A stretch of 64,000 nt of DNA from CAWCOU01 sp963797335 (lineage in GTDB: Bacteria > Pseudomonadota > Gammaproteobacteria > JAURND01), in NCBI GenBank assembly GCA_963797335.1, contig CAWCOU010000006.1, forward strand, positions 744,001 through 808,000, given 5' to 3'. Positions 16,601 to 23,454 of this stretch are shown here, one piece after another. A program made the translations under genes and the position numbers. The notes under the pieces were generated by a model. That model worked only from the letters and a program-made list of their open reading frames with translations. It did not search any database and was not told where the DNA came from. Each line of letters opens with the position of its first letter. Position 1 is the stretch's first letter.

Positions 16601-18582
16601 TCAATATCAAAAAACTGACAATAAGCATGTTGCCATTTTGTCGCATGATCATTTGCCCTGCTAGCGCTACCATTTTTTCTGGATAGTATTGCCACCAGTA
16701 AATGGGCTAGGGAGTAGTCAAGAGAAGCAGCTGCCAAGAAAAAGGGTGAAGCCTGTAAATATTGACCCAATATGAAATACTTCCAACCTTGTGCAAATGT
16801 TTCTTCGGCTGGGTCTTGCTGTACTCCTGAAGAAGAACTGGAGCTAGAGGAAGAGCTGGAAGAGGAGGACAGCAAAACACTGCCACTACCAGCGCCTGGA
16901 TAAATCCCGGATGACGTTGGCAGTTTGTCTAATGCCAATTTCGCAGCAACATTTTCTAGCTCCGCACTCTTTCGATACCATATTCGTGCTTGTTCCACAC
17001 TGATACCGACACCCATTCCTCGTTCATAGCAATGACCTAAATGATAGTAGGCATCCGCATCTCCTTGCGCCGCAGCCATGGCGTAGCAACCAAACGCATG
17101 TACAGGTTGTGGTGGGGTGACTATGGTCTCATAGAAATTTCCTAATCTAACCTGTGCTGGAGCATAGCCCTGTATTGCGGCCTTGATACACCATTCCATT
17201 GCTTTTTGGTGATTAACGGGGGTAATTGAACCTCTGATATAAGCGTTGGCCAGCTCTAACTGAGCTTGGGCAAATCCTTGCGCTGCTGCCATACTAAAGC
17301 AGCTGAATGCTTCAGATTTACGCCAGAAAGTTTCATGATGGCGGCCTATAATGAGCATCGCTTTTGCGTCCTTATTTACCGTAGCCTTGTGAAGATACAT
17401 CCAGGCTGGACTGTCATCCTTTGGTATTCTCTCCTCACCTACTTTCATATAATATTGAGCTAACTGAGATTCTGCCTCAGTATTACCGGTTTCAGCTGCT
17501 TTTCGAAGAAGTCTATGTATCAACTCTAGGTTTCTCTCCAGGGCTTCCTTTATCTTAGAGAGCACATTAGGGGGTTGATGTGCTATATCTAGTTTTCTAT
17601 CTCGGCCTTCCTCCAGTATAGAGGCATTAAAGAACACACAGGTTTGAGCTAGAAAAATCAGGTGGCGGGGATCTGTAATTTTTGTTAGGGCTTCCTCTGG
17701 AGCCTTGATACCCAAAAAGGTAAGATAATTATCCAGCCATTTTTTCTTATGAAATTGTGCCCTGCCGGGTTTATCTAAAAGAGGGTTTTCAGACAAACTA
17801 TATATTTGCGCTAGCAGCAAATCAGCCAGAAGAAAATGACGTTCAGCTGCTACATGTAAAAAAGTCAACGCCTGAAAATATTGTTCCCATAGAAAATATT
17901 TCCACCCTTGCTCAAATATTTTTGCCACAGGATCGCTTTGACGAAGCGTGGACAAAGAACTTGAGCTAGAGAAGTTATTAGGAAAAGAAGACGGCATAGA
18001 TAATGCGGGAGAATACGAGGTGCTGCTGGATGAAAATGTCGGAAGAGAGGGAGGAGGGCTAGTCGATGATTTTTTTTTAGAAGCCGGTTTTTCTTGCACT
18101 GATTCAAGACATTTTCTCAGACGGTCAAATATTCCATCAGGTGGCGGCAAGCCTTTTGGTAATGGCAGACACCATACTATAATCTCAGATTTCATGTATC
18201 CTTGGGCATACTTCCCGTATGGAGAACGTATATTATAGTCTGTTTCATTAATACCAGAAGCTAGCCACTTAAAATCTTCGGCTGATAACTCAATAGTCTC
18301 AATATTACAGAAAAAATCTAGATTCAATCCCTCTAATTGATGTTGAAGCGTTGAATCGCTTTCAGCCTGCCGTGTCAAAGCCTGACCGATTAACATTTTC
18401 AAATATCGAAACCGATTTTCGCACTGTTCGCGCTTAAACTTAGAAAAATTGATCTTGGAATCAAAGATTTCGTTCAGTTTCGCCCTCAGCTCACCCAGCG
18501 ATGTTTTACTCGGTTGTTTTCTCTTTTTTGTTTCTCCAGATTTTGCTTTCTTTTCCTTACTTTTTCTTAGATCCGGCGACAT
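13660..18582 (-). CDS. Giant Ser-linked Sel1-repeat protein with ankyrin-like C-terminal segment
   Basis: From the ATG at 18580-18582 (after GGGGGTGGG) the product has 1640 residues. Order: Lys-rich N-terminus and unknown domain (to ~170); Ser/Pro linker (~171-212); first FEQGWKYF module with ~5 Sel1 repeats (~215-565); tract of 14 Ser (572-585); second FAQGWKYF module with ~5 Sel1 repeats (~590-895); tract of 16 Ser (912-927); ~600 residues without Sel1 repeats, including an ankyrin-like NRHNQTPIDIALACNNE unit (~1485-1500); another Ser tract (~1545); charged, Pro-ending tail. Each Sel1 unit shows the A-x2-G-x2-A-x3-L pattern. No signal peptide or membrane span is seen. Sel1/ankyrin proteins scaffold protein contacts, and in Legionellales many are secreted effectors; that role is inference. 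The gene is flanked by one repeat family on both sides. Confidence 0.85.
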   Translation of the reverse strand: MSPDLRKSKEKKAKSGETKKRKQPSKTSLGELRAKLNEIFDSKINFSKFKREQCENRFRYLKMLIGQALTRQAESDSTLQHQLEGLNLDFFCNIETIELSAEDFKWLASGINETDYNIRSPYGKYAQGYMKSEIIVWCLPLPKGLPPPDGIFDRLRKCLESVQEKPASKKKSSTSPPPSLPTFSSSSTSYSPALSMPSSFPNNFSSSSSLSTLRQSDPVAKIFEQGWKYFLWEQYFQALTFLHVAAERHFLLADLLLAQIYSLSENPLLDKPGRAQFHKKKWLDNYLTFLGIKAPEEALTKITDPRHLIFLAQTCVFFNASILEEGRDRKLDIAHQPPNVLSKIKEALERNLELIHRLLRKAAETGNTEAESQLAQYYMKVGEERIPKDDSPAWMYLHKATVNKDAKAMLIIGRHHETFWRKSEAFSCFSMAAAQGFAQAQLELANAYIRGSITPVNHQKAMEWCIKAAIQGYAPAQVRLGNFYETIVTPPQPVHAFGCYAMAAAQGDADAYYHLGHCYERGMGVGISVEQARIWYRKSAELENVAAKLALDKLPTSSGIYPGAGSGSVLLSSSSSSSSSSSSSSGVQQDPAEETFAQGWKYFILGQYLQASPFFLAAASLDYSLAHLLVAILSRKNGSASRANDHATKWQHAYCQFFDIENLDQVLEQVTNPVHLCYLGLMYRYIMANRDMAIKCFEKAFQAKNIDAQYFLSQKIGHDIFAGNKKQKFDWLRDAAEKGHPLAQNDLAATYAKGEVTLLDDKAAFEWYKKSADQGNATSQFNLATRYLNGRVVASDVKQAFNWLSKSAIQGNSNALTLLGKFYGRGIGTIVDRQQSLACFSMAGQVDISSSKAYDGLGLFYTIAEKSEGQARIWYEKAANYGSREAKAALEKLPPLSGSLMPLGGGVFPRPSSSSSSSSSSSSSSSSFGTLGPSYTSFASSSSWSSAMSIPTLEMDSKPKQKEFDDSKLTPWEFVELDRYNNIPPRNPARPDDKDNSHVSFAHLAALMKLGVFIRMFSYKGDDPYSKSAGCDNEISRLQKPGTNRNIRLKNIRFGTDRSIVFDAYQWKWIKRVIDETKPRGVNDPDKKEPKKVPASFFCSDIDNVSFDRGDYYFGFIYDLRRVKTNKRFNFFENALTAFGLWLNQDKNNFNFEPPWIPIFDRSGKKIGEKVMPSGHSLEEIYQFVVNRYKQGGRIEPTESLIKTCIEALVGIRTKINSPQARLMVFDKQYAVRKRLGIFVPIVYASGKAYDVQEITDDMLVRDIKAIMEHPQDRYYPVLRSYFLDGHIEPDTPLAKLLLTEIDKDADTPPQFKLLRALLSLKTGGAELIEGLIEAIGFKKITTKEWDFILHCLNEADLFSSFVLRAGNKPPAEFISRLMKDPDNQKKVVNTFLNQFDVDETFQQLPEFCKKLAVHLTPDSWQLIVDACMKFSRGQTLAQIMNYFPRANDWRQADTNSNLCHLLARTSFSSVEAMDKLQPELLRITNRHNQTPIDIALACNNESFLKQALSILQKNVNEEEDDRLAVVTPEELIAKIQTYLDTQESSISSSSSSSSGVGSALSTSSARFFGSPPRGSGELENSGDIKVKKEQPSPLEIKREHQEKRSNTFCQFLEKVNGRENPIINEEDDEDPSVALPPPI

Positions 18583-18654
18583 CCCACCCCCATAACCAAA
18601 GTGAAAAATAATGATCCTATAGAATCTGTAACCCCACCTCATCCCAAGCACTCC

Positions 18655-18735
18655 ACGCCACCCCGACGCTCCCCGCCATCTCGACGCTCCACGTCATCCC
18701 GAGCGAAGCGAGGGACCCCCCGAATGTGGCACAAC
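18655..18735. repeat. CGTCATCCCGAGCG repeat, right of the giant Sel1 gene
   Basis: Three degenerate CCCGACGCTCC-type units lead into CACGTCATCCCGAGCGAAGC and GAGGGACC. This is the same family as the cluster on the other side of the giant gene. Confidence 0.8.
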
Positions 18736-18769
18736 GCAAAGACCCGTGTATTATGTGGTTGATGATCTA

Positions 18770-18900
18770 CCCCCTTAATTGGGAAAGACCCAAGTTAATT
18801 CAACGTCGTGCGTATGGGTTTAAAAATTTTGAAAACTATCGATTAAGGGTTAGGGTATTATGTTCTTGAAAAACTGCCCCCGTAATTGGGAAAGACCCAA
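18770..18900. repeat. Direct repeat pair around an AT-rich spacer
   Basis: A 24-bp unit (CCCCC[T/G]TAATTGGGAAAGAC plus CCAA) occurs at 18770-18793 and 18877-18900, differing at one base. The pair spans an AT-rich spacer just upstream of the 3' end of tRNA-Gly. Nothing else is recognisable between the giant gene and the tRNA. Confidence 0.75.
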
Positions 18901-18925
18901 AAGACCCAAAGTTTTGAAATTTGAC

Positions 18926-19001
<76 letters not shown>

Positions 19002-19024
19002 TAAAGAATAATAAAGGATGTCTA

Positions 19025-19591
19025 TTATTGTTTATTTGACGAAAAAGTCAAGTCCGACCACGCGGCTTTTAAGTACAACAGCATAGACCACAAGGTCAGT
19101 AAAGCGGCGATGTATAAAAGCACTAAGCCTATGACCTTGATGGCAACCGGGCTATAGGGGTGATGGTATAGCAGCAGCAGTATCAATGCTATCATCTGTG
19201 CGGCCGTTTTAAATTTGGCTATCCACACCACTTTTATGTTAGCGCGCTTCCCTATTTCCGCCATCCATTCCCGTAACCCTGAAATCAAAATTTCGCGGGC
19301 GACGATAATCGCTGCCGGGATGGTGAAATAATAGACGCCAAACTCGCCCACGACTAATACCAGTGCCACCGCTACGGCCAGTTTATCTGCCAATGGGTCG
19401 AGGAAAGTGCCAAATTGGGAGCCTTGGTGAAGATTGCGGGCAAGGAAACCATCCAGCCAATCGGTCAGTCCTGCGATGGCAAATAAGATGGCCGTCGCCA
19501 TATGTGCCCAGGGGAATGGCAAATAGAAACACGCCACGAAAATGGGGATTAATAGGATTCGTAAACAGGTGAGCATGTTAGGGATAGTCAT
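19025..19591 (-). CDS. pgsA: CDP-diacylglycerol-glycerol-3-phosphate 3-phosphatidyltransferase
   Basis: A 188-residue inner-membrane enzyme making phosphatidylglycerol phosphate, the committed step to PG and cardiolipin. The CDP-alcohol phosphotransferase motif D-x2-D-G-x2-A-R-x8-G-x3-D-x3-D is complete as DWLDGFLARN followed by GTFLDPLADK. About five hydrophobic spans are present. It follows uvrC and precedes tRNA-Gly, the conserved letA/uvrY-uvrC-pgsA-tRNA order. Confidence 0.95.
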   Translation of the reverse strand: MTIPNMLTCLRILLIPIFVACFYLPFPWAHMATAILFAIAGLTDWLDGFLARNLHQGSQFGTFLDPLADKLAVAVALVLVVGEFGVYYFTIPAAIIVAREILISGLREWMAEIGKRANIKVVWIAKFKTAAQMIALILLLLYHHPYSPVAIKVIGLVLLYIAALLTLWSMLLYLKAAWSDLTFSSNKQ

Positions 19592-19641
19592 GGTTCGTAT
19601 TCTACCAACAATAAATGAGCAATAGAAGAAAAGAAAAGTGG

Positions 19642-21471
19642 TTACGTGCCGTGCAGAATGTCATACAACCGTTTAGCTAGGTCGGCGCGGATGCCGGTGA
19701 CTTGTGTCAATTCTTCAACACTGGCGCGCATAATACCTTGCATACCGCCGAAATGTCGTAACAGTTCCCGTCGGCGTTTAGGGCCTATGCCAGGAATATC
19801 TTCCAAAGGTGAGCGCAGGCGAGCTTTCGCACGTTGTTGACGATGACCGGTGATGGCAAAGCGATGGGCTTCATCGCGAATCCGTTGCAGCAAATGCAGG
19901 GCTTGAGAATCTGCAGCCAAACGCAAGGGTTGCGACCAACCGCTGACGAAAATGGTTTCCAAACCGGGCTTACGCGTCGGCCCCTTGGCGATGGCTAATA
20001 ACACCACGCCGCTGACTTGCACTTCTTCCAACATCTCCTCTGCTTTGGCTAGCTGCCCTTTGCCACCGTCGATCAACAAGATATCGGGCAACTCACCGTC
20101 GGCGGCTTTCAAACGGGTGTAATGCCGAGTTAATGCTTGCTTCATGGCGCCGTAATCATCTCCCGGAGTGACTCCGGTGATATTGAAACGTCGGTAAGCG
20201 GCTTTGATCGGGCCTTCTTCGCCAAACACCACACAAGAGGCAACGGTTGCTTCGCCTAGAGTATGGCTGATATCGAAGCATTCCAAACGTCGTGGTAAAT
20301 TAGCCAGTTTGAGTTCTTGTTGTAGGGATTCTAGCCATTGGTAGTAATGTTGCTGTGTGGATAAATGGCTGGTCAATGCCTGTTCGGCATTCAGCTGCGC
20401 CATTTTAAGCCATTGCAAGGCTTGGCCGCGCATCGGTGTCATAATAAAAATCCGATGTTGCCAGCGTTCGGATAATGCCGCTTCGATCCAGGGTTGATCT
20501 TTGATGGCTTGGTTCAGAAAAATGCGTTTTGGAAAAGTTTCTCCCCGTTGCGGGCTTAAATAGTATTGCGGTAAGAAAGAAGTTAACGCTTCTTCGATGC
20601 TGACATCGCCGGGTAACTTAGGAAAAAAAGATTTATTGCCGATTAATCGACCGGCACGAATATAGAGTACTTCAACGACTACGACGCCTTGACGACCCAC
20701 GGCGGCAATGACATCGACATCCCCGCCTTGCATACTAATCGACTGCTTGGCACGGATTTGTTGTAAGGTTCGGATTTGGTCGCGAGCGCGCGCTGCTTCT
20801 TCAAATGATAATTGCGATGCGGCTTTTTCCATTTTTTCTGCCAGCTGTTTGAGTACGGTATCGTCTTTTCCTTGTAAAAATAATCGTGTCAGTTGGACAT
20901 TGTCTTGGTAGGCGGGCGGATCAATATAACCGACGCACGGGGCGGTACAACGTTTGATTTGATATTGCAAGCAAGGTCGAGTTCGACTTTTGAAAAAGGA
21001 ATCACTGCACTGGCGGATTTTAAACAGTTTTTGGAGAAGATCCATGGTTTCGTGAACAGCGCCTGCGCTGGGATAAGGCCCAAAATACTCGCCTTTTTCC
21101 AGTCGGGCGCCGCGATGAAAATTTAAGCTTGGGAAGTCTGGATGCGCGGATAATAATAAATACGGATACGATTTGTCATCACGTAATAAAATATTATAGT
21201 GCGGTCGCAGCTGCTTGATGAGGTTGCTTTCTAATAGCAGCGCTTCATTTTCGCTGAGGGTGACGGTGATTTTTATGTTGGCGATGCGCTGGACTAAGGC
21301 TAATGTTTTGGTGTCCAAGCCCGAGCTACGAAAATAGCTGGATACTCGGTCTTTTAAATTACGCGCTTTTCCCACATACAGCACCTGGCCGGTTTCGTTC
21401 AGCATCTGATAAACGCCGGGCCGGGTGGGTAATGTTTCGATGAAGGCTTTGGGGTCGAAATTAGAATCCAT
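19642..21471 (-). CDS. uvrC: Excinuclease ABC subunit C
   Basis: A 609-residue nucleotide-excision-repair nuclease. The N-terminal GIY-YIG domain (RPGVYQMLNETGQVLYVGKA) makes the 3' incision. A Cys-containing segment CLQYQIKRCTAPCVGYI, the UVR motif (AEKMEKAASQLSFEEAARAR), the RNase-H-like 5'-incision domain (ECFDISHTLG, DILLIDGGKGQL) and C-terminal helix-hairpin-helix repeats (IPGIGPKRRRELL) follow in normal order. It lies between letA and pgsA but is separated from letA by a palindromic repeat. Confidence 0.97.
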   Translation of the reverse strand: MDSNFDPKAFIETLPTRPGVYQMLNETGQVLYVGKARNLKDRVSSYFRSSGLDTKTLALVQRIANIKITVTLSENEALLLESNLIKQLRPHYNILLRDDKSYPYLLLSAHPDFPSLNFHRGARLEKGEYFGPYPSAGAVHETMDLLQKLFKIRQCSDSFFKSRTRPCLQYQIKRCTAPCVGYIDPPAYQDNVQLTRLFLQGKDDTVLKQLAEKMEKAASQLSFEEAARARDQIRTLQQIRAKQSISMQGGDVDVIAAVGRQGVVVVEVLYIRAGRLIGNKSFFPKLPGDVSIEEALTSFLPQYYLSPQRGETFPKRIFLNQAIKDQPWIEAALSERWQHRIFIMTPMRGQALQWLKMAQLNAEQALTSHLSTQQHYYQWLESLQQELKLANLPRRLECFDISHTLGEATVASCVVFGEEGPIKAAYRRFNITGVTPGDDYGAMKQALTRHYTRLKAADGELPDILLIDGGKGQLAKAEEMLEEVQVSGVVLLAIAKGPTRKPGLETIFVSGWSQPLRLAADSQALHLLQRIRDEAHRFAITGHRQQRAKARLRSPLEDIPGIGPKRRRELLRHFGGMQGIMRASVEELTQVTGIRADLAKRLYDILHGT

Positions 21472-21516
21472 TGACTCTTCTCATGCCGATAATGTCAAGA
21501 TAATGTCACCCCGACC

Positions 21517-21640
21517 CACCCCACGTCATCCCGAGCGAAGCGAGGGACCTCCTTAATCTGGCTTTTAAAACGACATGGTGTCTATGTTAAGTATTGTGCC
21601 ACGTTCTGGAGATCCCTCGCTCTGCTCGGGACGACGTACG
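21517..21640. repeat. CGTCATCCCGAGCG palindromic repeat between letA and uvrC
   Basis: The left arm CACGTCATCCCGAGCGAAGC + GAGGGA pairs with the right arm TCCCTCGCTCTGCTCGGGAC + GACGT, with imperfect inner pairing of AATCTGGC.. to GTGCCAC... The loop is about 50 nt. It sits in the letA-uvrC gap and could weaken co-transcription. Confidence 0.85.
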
Positions 21641-21652
21641 TTGTTACATAGC

Positions 21653-22318
21653 TCACGGCTTCAGCAAAAGAGCTGGGTCTTTGAGTAGGCCTTGCCTGGA
21701 AGCTAACAAGGTCAACTCGACATCATTTTTAACATTCAGTTTATGAAATGACCGAGTTCGATAACTATTAATGGTTTTACGATTGATATTTAACCGATCG
21801 GAGATATCTTGCACTGTTTCACCTTCAATAATAAGCAGTACCACTTGCAGCTCTCGCTCAGAAAGATCATCAAACGCGAATAATACGCGGGAATCTAGAT
21901 TTTTGATGCCTAATTGACGGGCAAATATGGGGCTGATGTAACGTTCGTTTTCATAGATTTGCTCAATCGCCTTCATCAATTCTTTGGCACCGCTGCTCTT
22001 GCTAAAAAAGCCCTTGATGCCATCTTGGAACAATCGCGGCAATAAAACTTCATCCAGACAGACGCTGGTAATTAAAATCTGGATTTGGGGATTGGCTGAG
22101 AGGATTTGGCGAGCCGCTTCCAAACCATCCATACCCGGCATTTTCAAATCCATCAATATGACTTGGGGTTTTAATTGGAGGGCAAGGTCGACGGCTTCAT
22201 TGCCAGATTCGGCTTCACCGACAATCTGGATATGTTTGGTTTCTGATAATATGCGGCGAATCCCTGCTCTGACTAAACTATGATCGTCTACTAATAGTAC
22301 ACGAATTTCAGATCGCAC
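21653..22318 (-). CDS. letA: Two-component response regulator LetA/GacA/UvrY
   Basis: A 221-residue NarL-type regulator with a receiver domain (VLLVDDHSLVRAGIRRIL; phospho-acceptor Asp in VILMDLKMPGMDG, about residue 57) and a C-terminal LuxR helix-turn-helix (LSERELQVVLLIIEGETVQD ... RKTINSYRTRSFHKLNV). Placement directly upstream of uvrC identifies it as the GacA/UvrY/LetA orthologue. In Legionella LetA controls the switch to the transmissive phase through small RNAs; a matching role here is inference. The partner kinase is not in the window. Confidence 0.93.
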   Translation of the reverse strand: MRSEIRVLLVDDHSLVRAGIRRILSETKHIQIVGEAESGNEAVDLALQLKPQVILMDLKMPGMDGLEAARQILSANPQIQILITSVCLDEVLLPRLFQDGIKGFFSKSSGAKELMKAIEQIYENERYISPIFARQLGIKNLDSRVLFAFDDLSERELQVVLLIIEGETVQDISDRLNINRKTINSYRTRSFHKLNVKNDVELTLLASRQGLLKDPALLLKP

Positions 22319-22345
22319 TTTAATAATTCCTTTTGATGAAACGGC

Positions 22346-22434
22346 TGGCGGAGAGGCAGGGATTCGAACCCTGGGAGGGGGTTGCCCTCAACGGTTTTCA
22401 AGACCGCCGCTTTCGACCGCTCAGCCACCTCTCC
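22346..22434 (-). tRNA. tRNA-Ser (TGA)
   Basis: An 89-nt class II tRNA on the minus strand with encoded CCA. The acceptor GGAGAGG/CCTCTCC, anticodon loop CTTGAAA (TGA), long variable arm (TTGAGGGCAACCCCCTCC) and T-arm GGGTTCGAATCCC are all complete. Confidence 0.97.
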
Positions 22435-22597
22435 ATAAATGTTTGTTGAGATTCACCCTGAAATGGGTTGGTTATCCTTCAACTATCCGGGAGGGAGTAT
22501 ACAACAGCTGGTTTCTGTTGGAAAATAAATCTGAATGGAAGTCTACTTCTTTACCCTTAATAATAAACTATCTACTTGTTAGAAAAGGACAATTAAG

Positions 22598-23032
22598 ATG
22601 CCTATCACTATTCATCCCAAATCTGGCCAAATTTTATTTTGTGATTTTTCGGCAGGCTTTAAAGAGCCGGAAATGGTCAAATGCAAACGTCCTGTGATAA
22701 TTCTTACCGATCTGATTAAAGGAAGGAATAACCTGGTTACTATTGTGCCCCTGAGCACTGTTGAACCCACCACAGTACAACCTTATCATTATAAAATTCC
22801 GAAACAATCAATGCCCATGATAGGAATGTTTCAAAATCATGACAGCTGGCTAAAAGGCGATATGATATACACGGTTGGCTTTCACAGACTTGATTTAGTG
22901 CTGCTTGGCAGGCGCAACTTACGAGGTAAAAGAGAGTATTTTAAGAACAGATTGGGCAGGGAACAAATGAAAAAAATTTATGAATGTGTTCTTCATGGTT
23001 TAAATCTTGGTAAATTAGGAGTACATTTATGA
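22598..23032 (+). CDS. PemK/MazF-family toxin-like protein (apparently orphan)
   Basis: A 144-residue protein matching the PemK/MazF fold: GQILFCDFSAGFKEPEMVKC, KRPVIILTDLIKGRNNLVTI, VPLST, then WLKGDMIYTVGFHRLDLV. Family toxins are endoribonucleases that cut mRNA at short sequences. The start follows AAAGGA. No antitoxin gene is visible: the 160 bp upstream back to tRNA-Ser hold no convincing ORF. Downstream a 12-codon ORF overlaps its stop by ATGA, followed by a structured, GC-richer RNA region ending in a terminator. Whether it is active or part of an RNA-controlled unit is unknown. Confidence 0.85.
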   Translation: MPITIHPKSGQILFCDFSAGFKEPEMVKCKRPVIILTDLIKGRNNLVTIVPLSTVEPTTVQPYHYKIPKQSMPMIGMFQNHDSWLKGDMIYTVGFHRLDLVLLGRRNLRGKREYFKNRLGREQMKKIYECVLHGLNLGKLGVHL

Positions 23033-23067
23033 AGGATAAGAATCGCAGAAATAGATTGAAAAAATAA
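23029..23067 (+). CDS. Possible 12-codon basic peptide coupled to the PemK gene
   Basis: ATGAAGGATAAG... encodes MKDKNRRNRLKK then TAA. The ATG overlaps the toxin TGA (ATGA), and GGAG lies 9 nt before it, so reinitiation is plausible. Seven of twelve residues are basic. There is no homology evidence; it may be a real leader or partner peptide, or chance. Confidence 0.35.
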   Translation: MKDKNRRNRLKK

Positions 23068-23087
23068 CCATAATCATATATACTTAA

Positions 23088-23230
23088 ATAGTAACCTGCA
23101 CTGCGTAAGTCTTAGCATCAGGCATTCAAGACTACACAAAGGTCCGCCCAGTGTAGCCAGCCCAGTGAAGAGAAGACAATCTACATTGGTGCTGAGTATT
23201 TAAGGCCTCTCTTGAGGCCTTTGTCTTGTT
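23088..23230 (+). ncRNA. Structured RNA element with competing helices and terminator, downstream of pemK
   Basis: The segment CCAGTGTAG (23148-23156) can pair upstream with TGCACTG (23097-23103, 7 bp) or downstream with CTACATTGG (23181-23189, 9 bp). A shorter alternative uses CTACAC (23132-23137). These pairings exclude each other. An inner hairpin AGTCTT/AAGACT (23108-23113/23128-23133) sits inside the first helix. A terminator-like hairpin AAGGCCTC-TCTT-GAGGCCTT (23202-23221) ends the region. The block contrasts with the AT-rich surroundings. I recall that a conserved RNA motif has been described near pemK genes, but I cannot confirm that this matches it. Confidence 0.55.
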
Positions 23231-23454
23231 AATCTATGAAAATTACCTAAATCTCGGCCTGTTTCTCAATTTTTCCGATCTGGTAAAAATCGCTTGCTAT
23301 CGTCGATTATTTTATATATATTGTTCGGCTCTCAATCATTCCATAAAGGAACATTCATGAAAATATCTGTTTGAAAAATCTCGCGGCAAGTAGTTGCTTC
23401 GAGGTTCGCTCATCGTCCAACTAACTTGTTCTGAATTTTCAACTCAGGTGATTT
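23231..23454 (+). other. Intergenic region upstream of the ABC exporter
   Basis: About 220 bp without a convincing gene. It holds an AT-rich stretch (TTTTATATATATTG near 23310) that could serve as a promoter and a very short ATG-started frame near 23357 that stops after five codons. No inverted repeat family is recognised here. Confidence 0.4.

Noticed and set aside
22443..22697. Candidate antitoxin ORF upstream of the PemK-like gene
   Set aside because: It overlaps the toxin start by 100 bp in another frame, begins in the tRNA-Ser flank and shows no antitoxin features.
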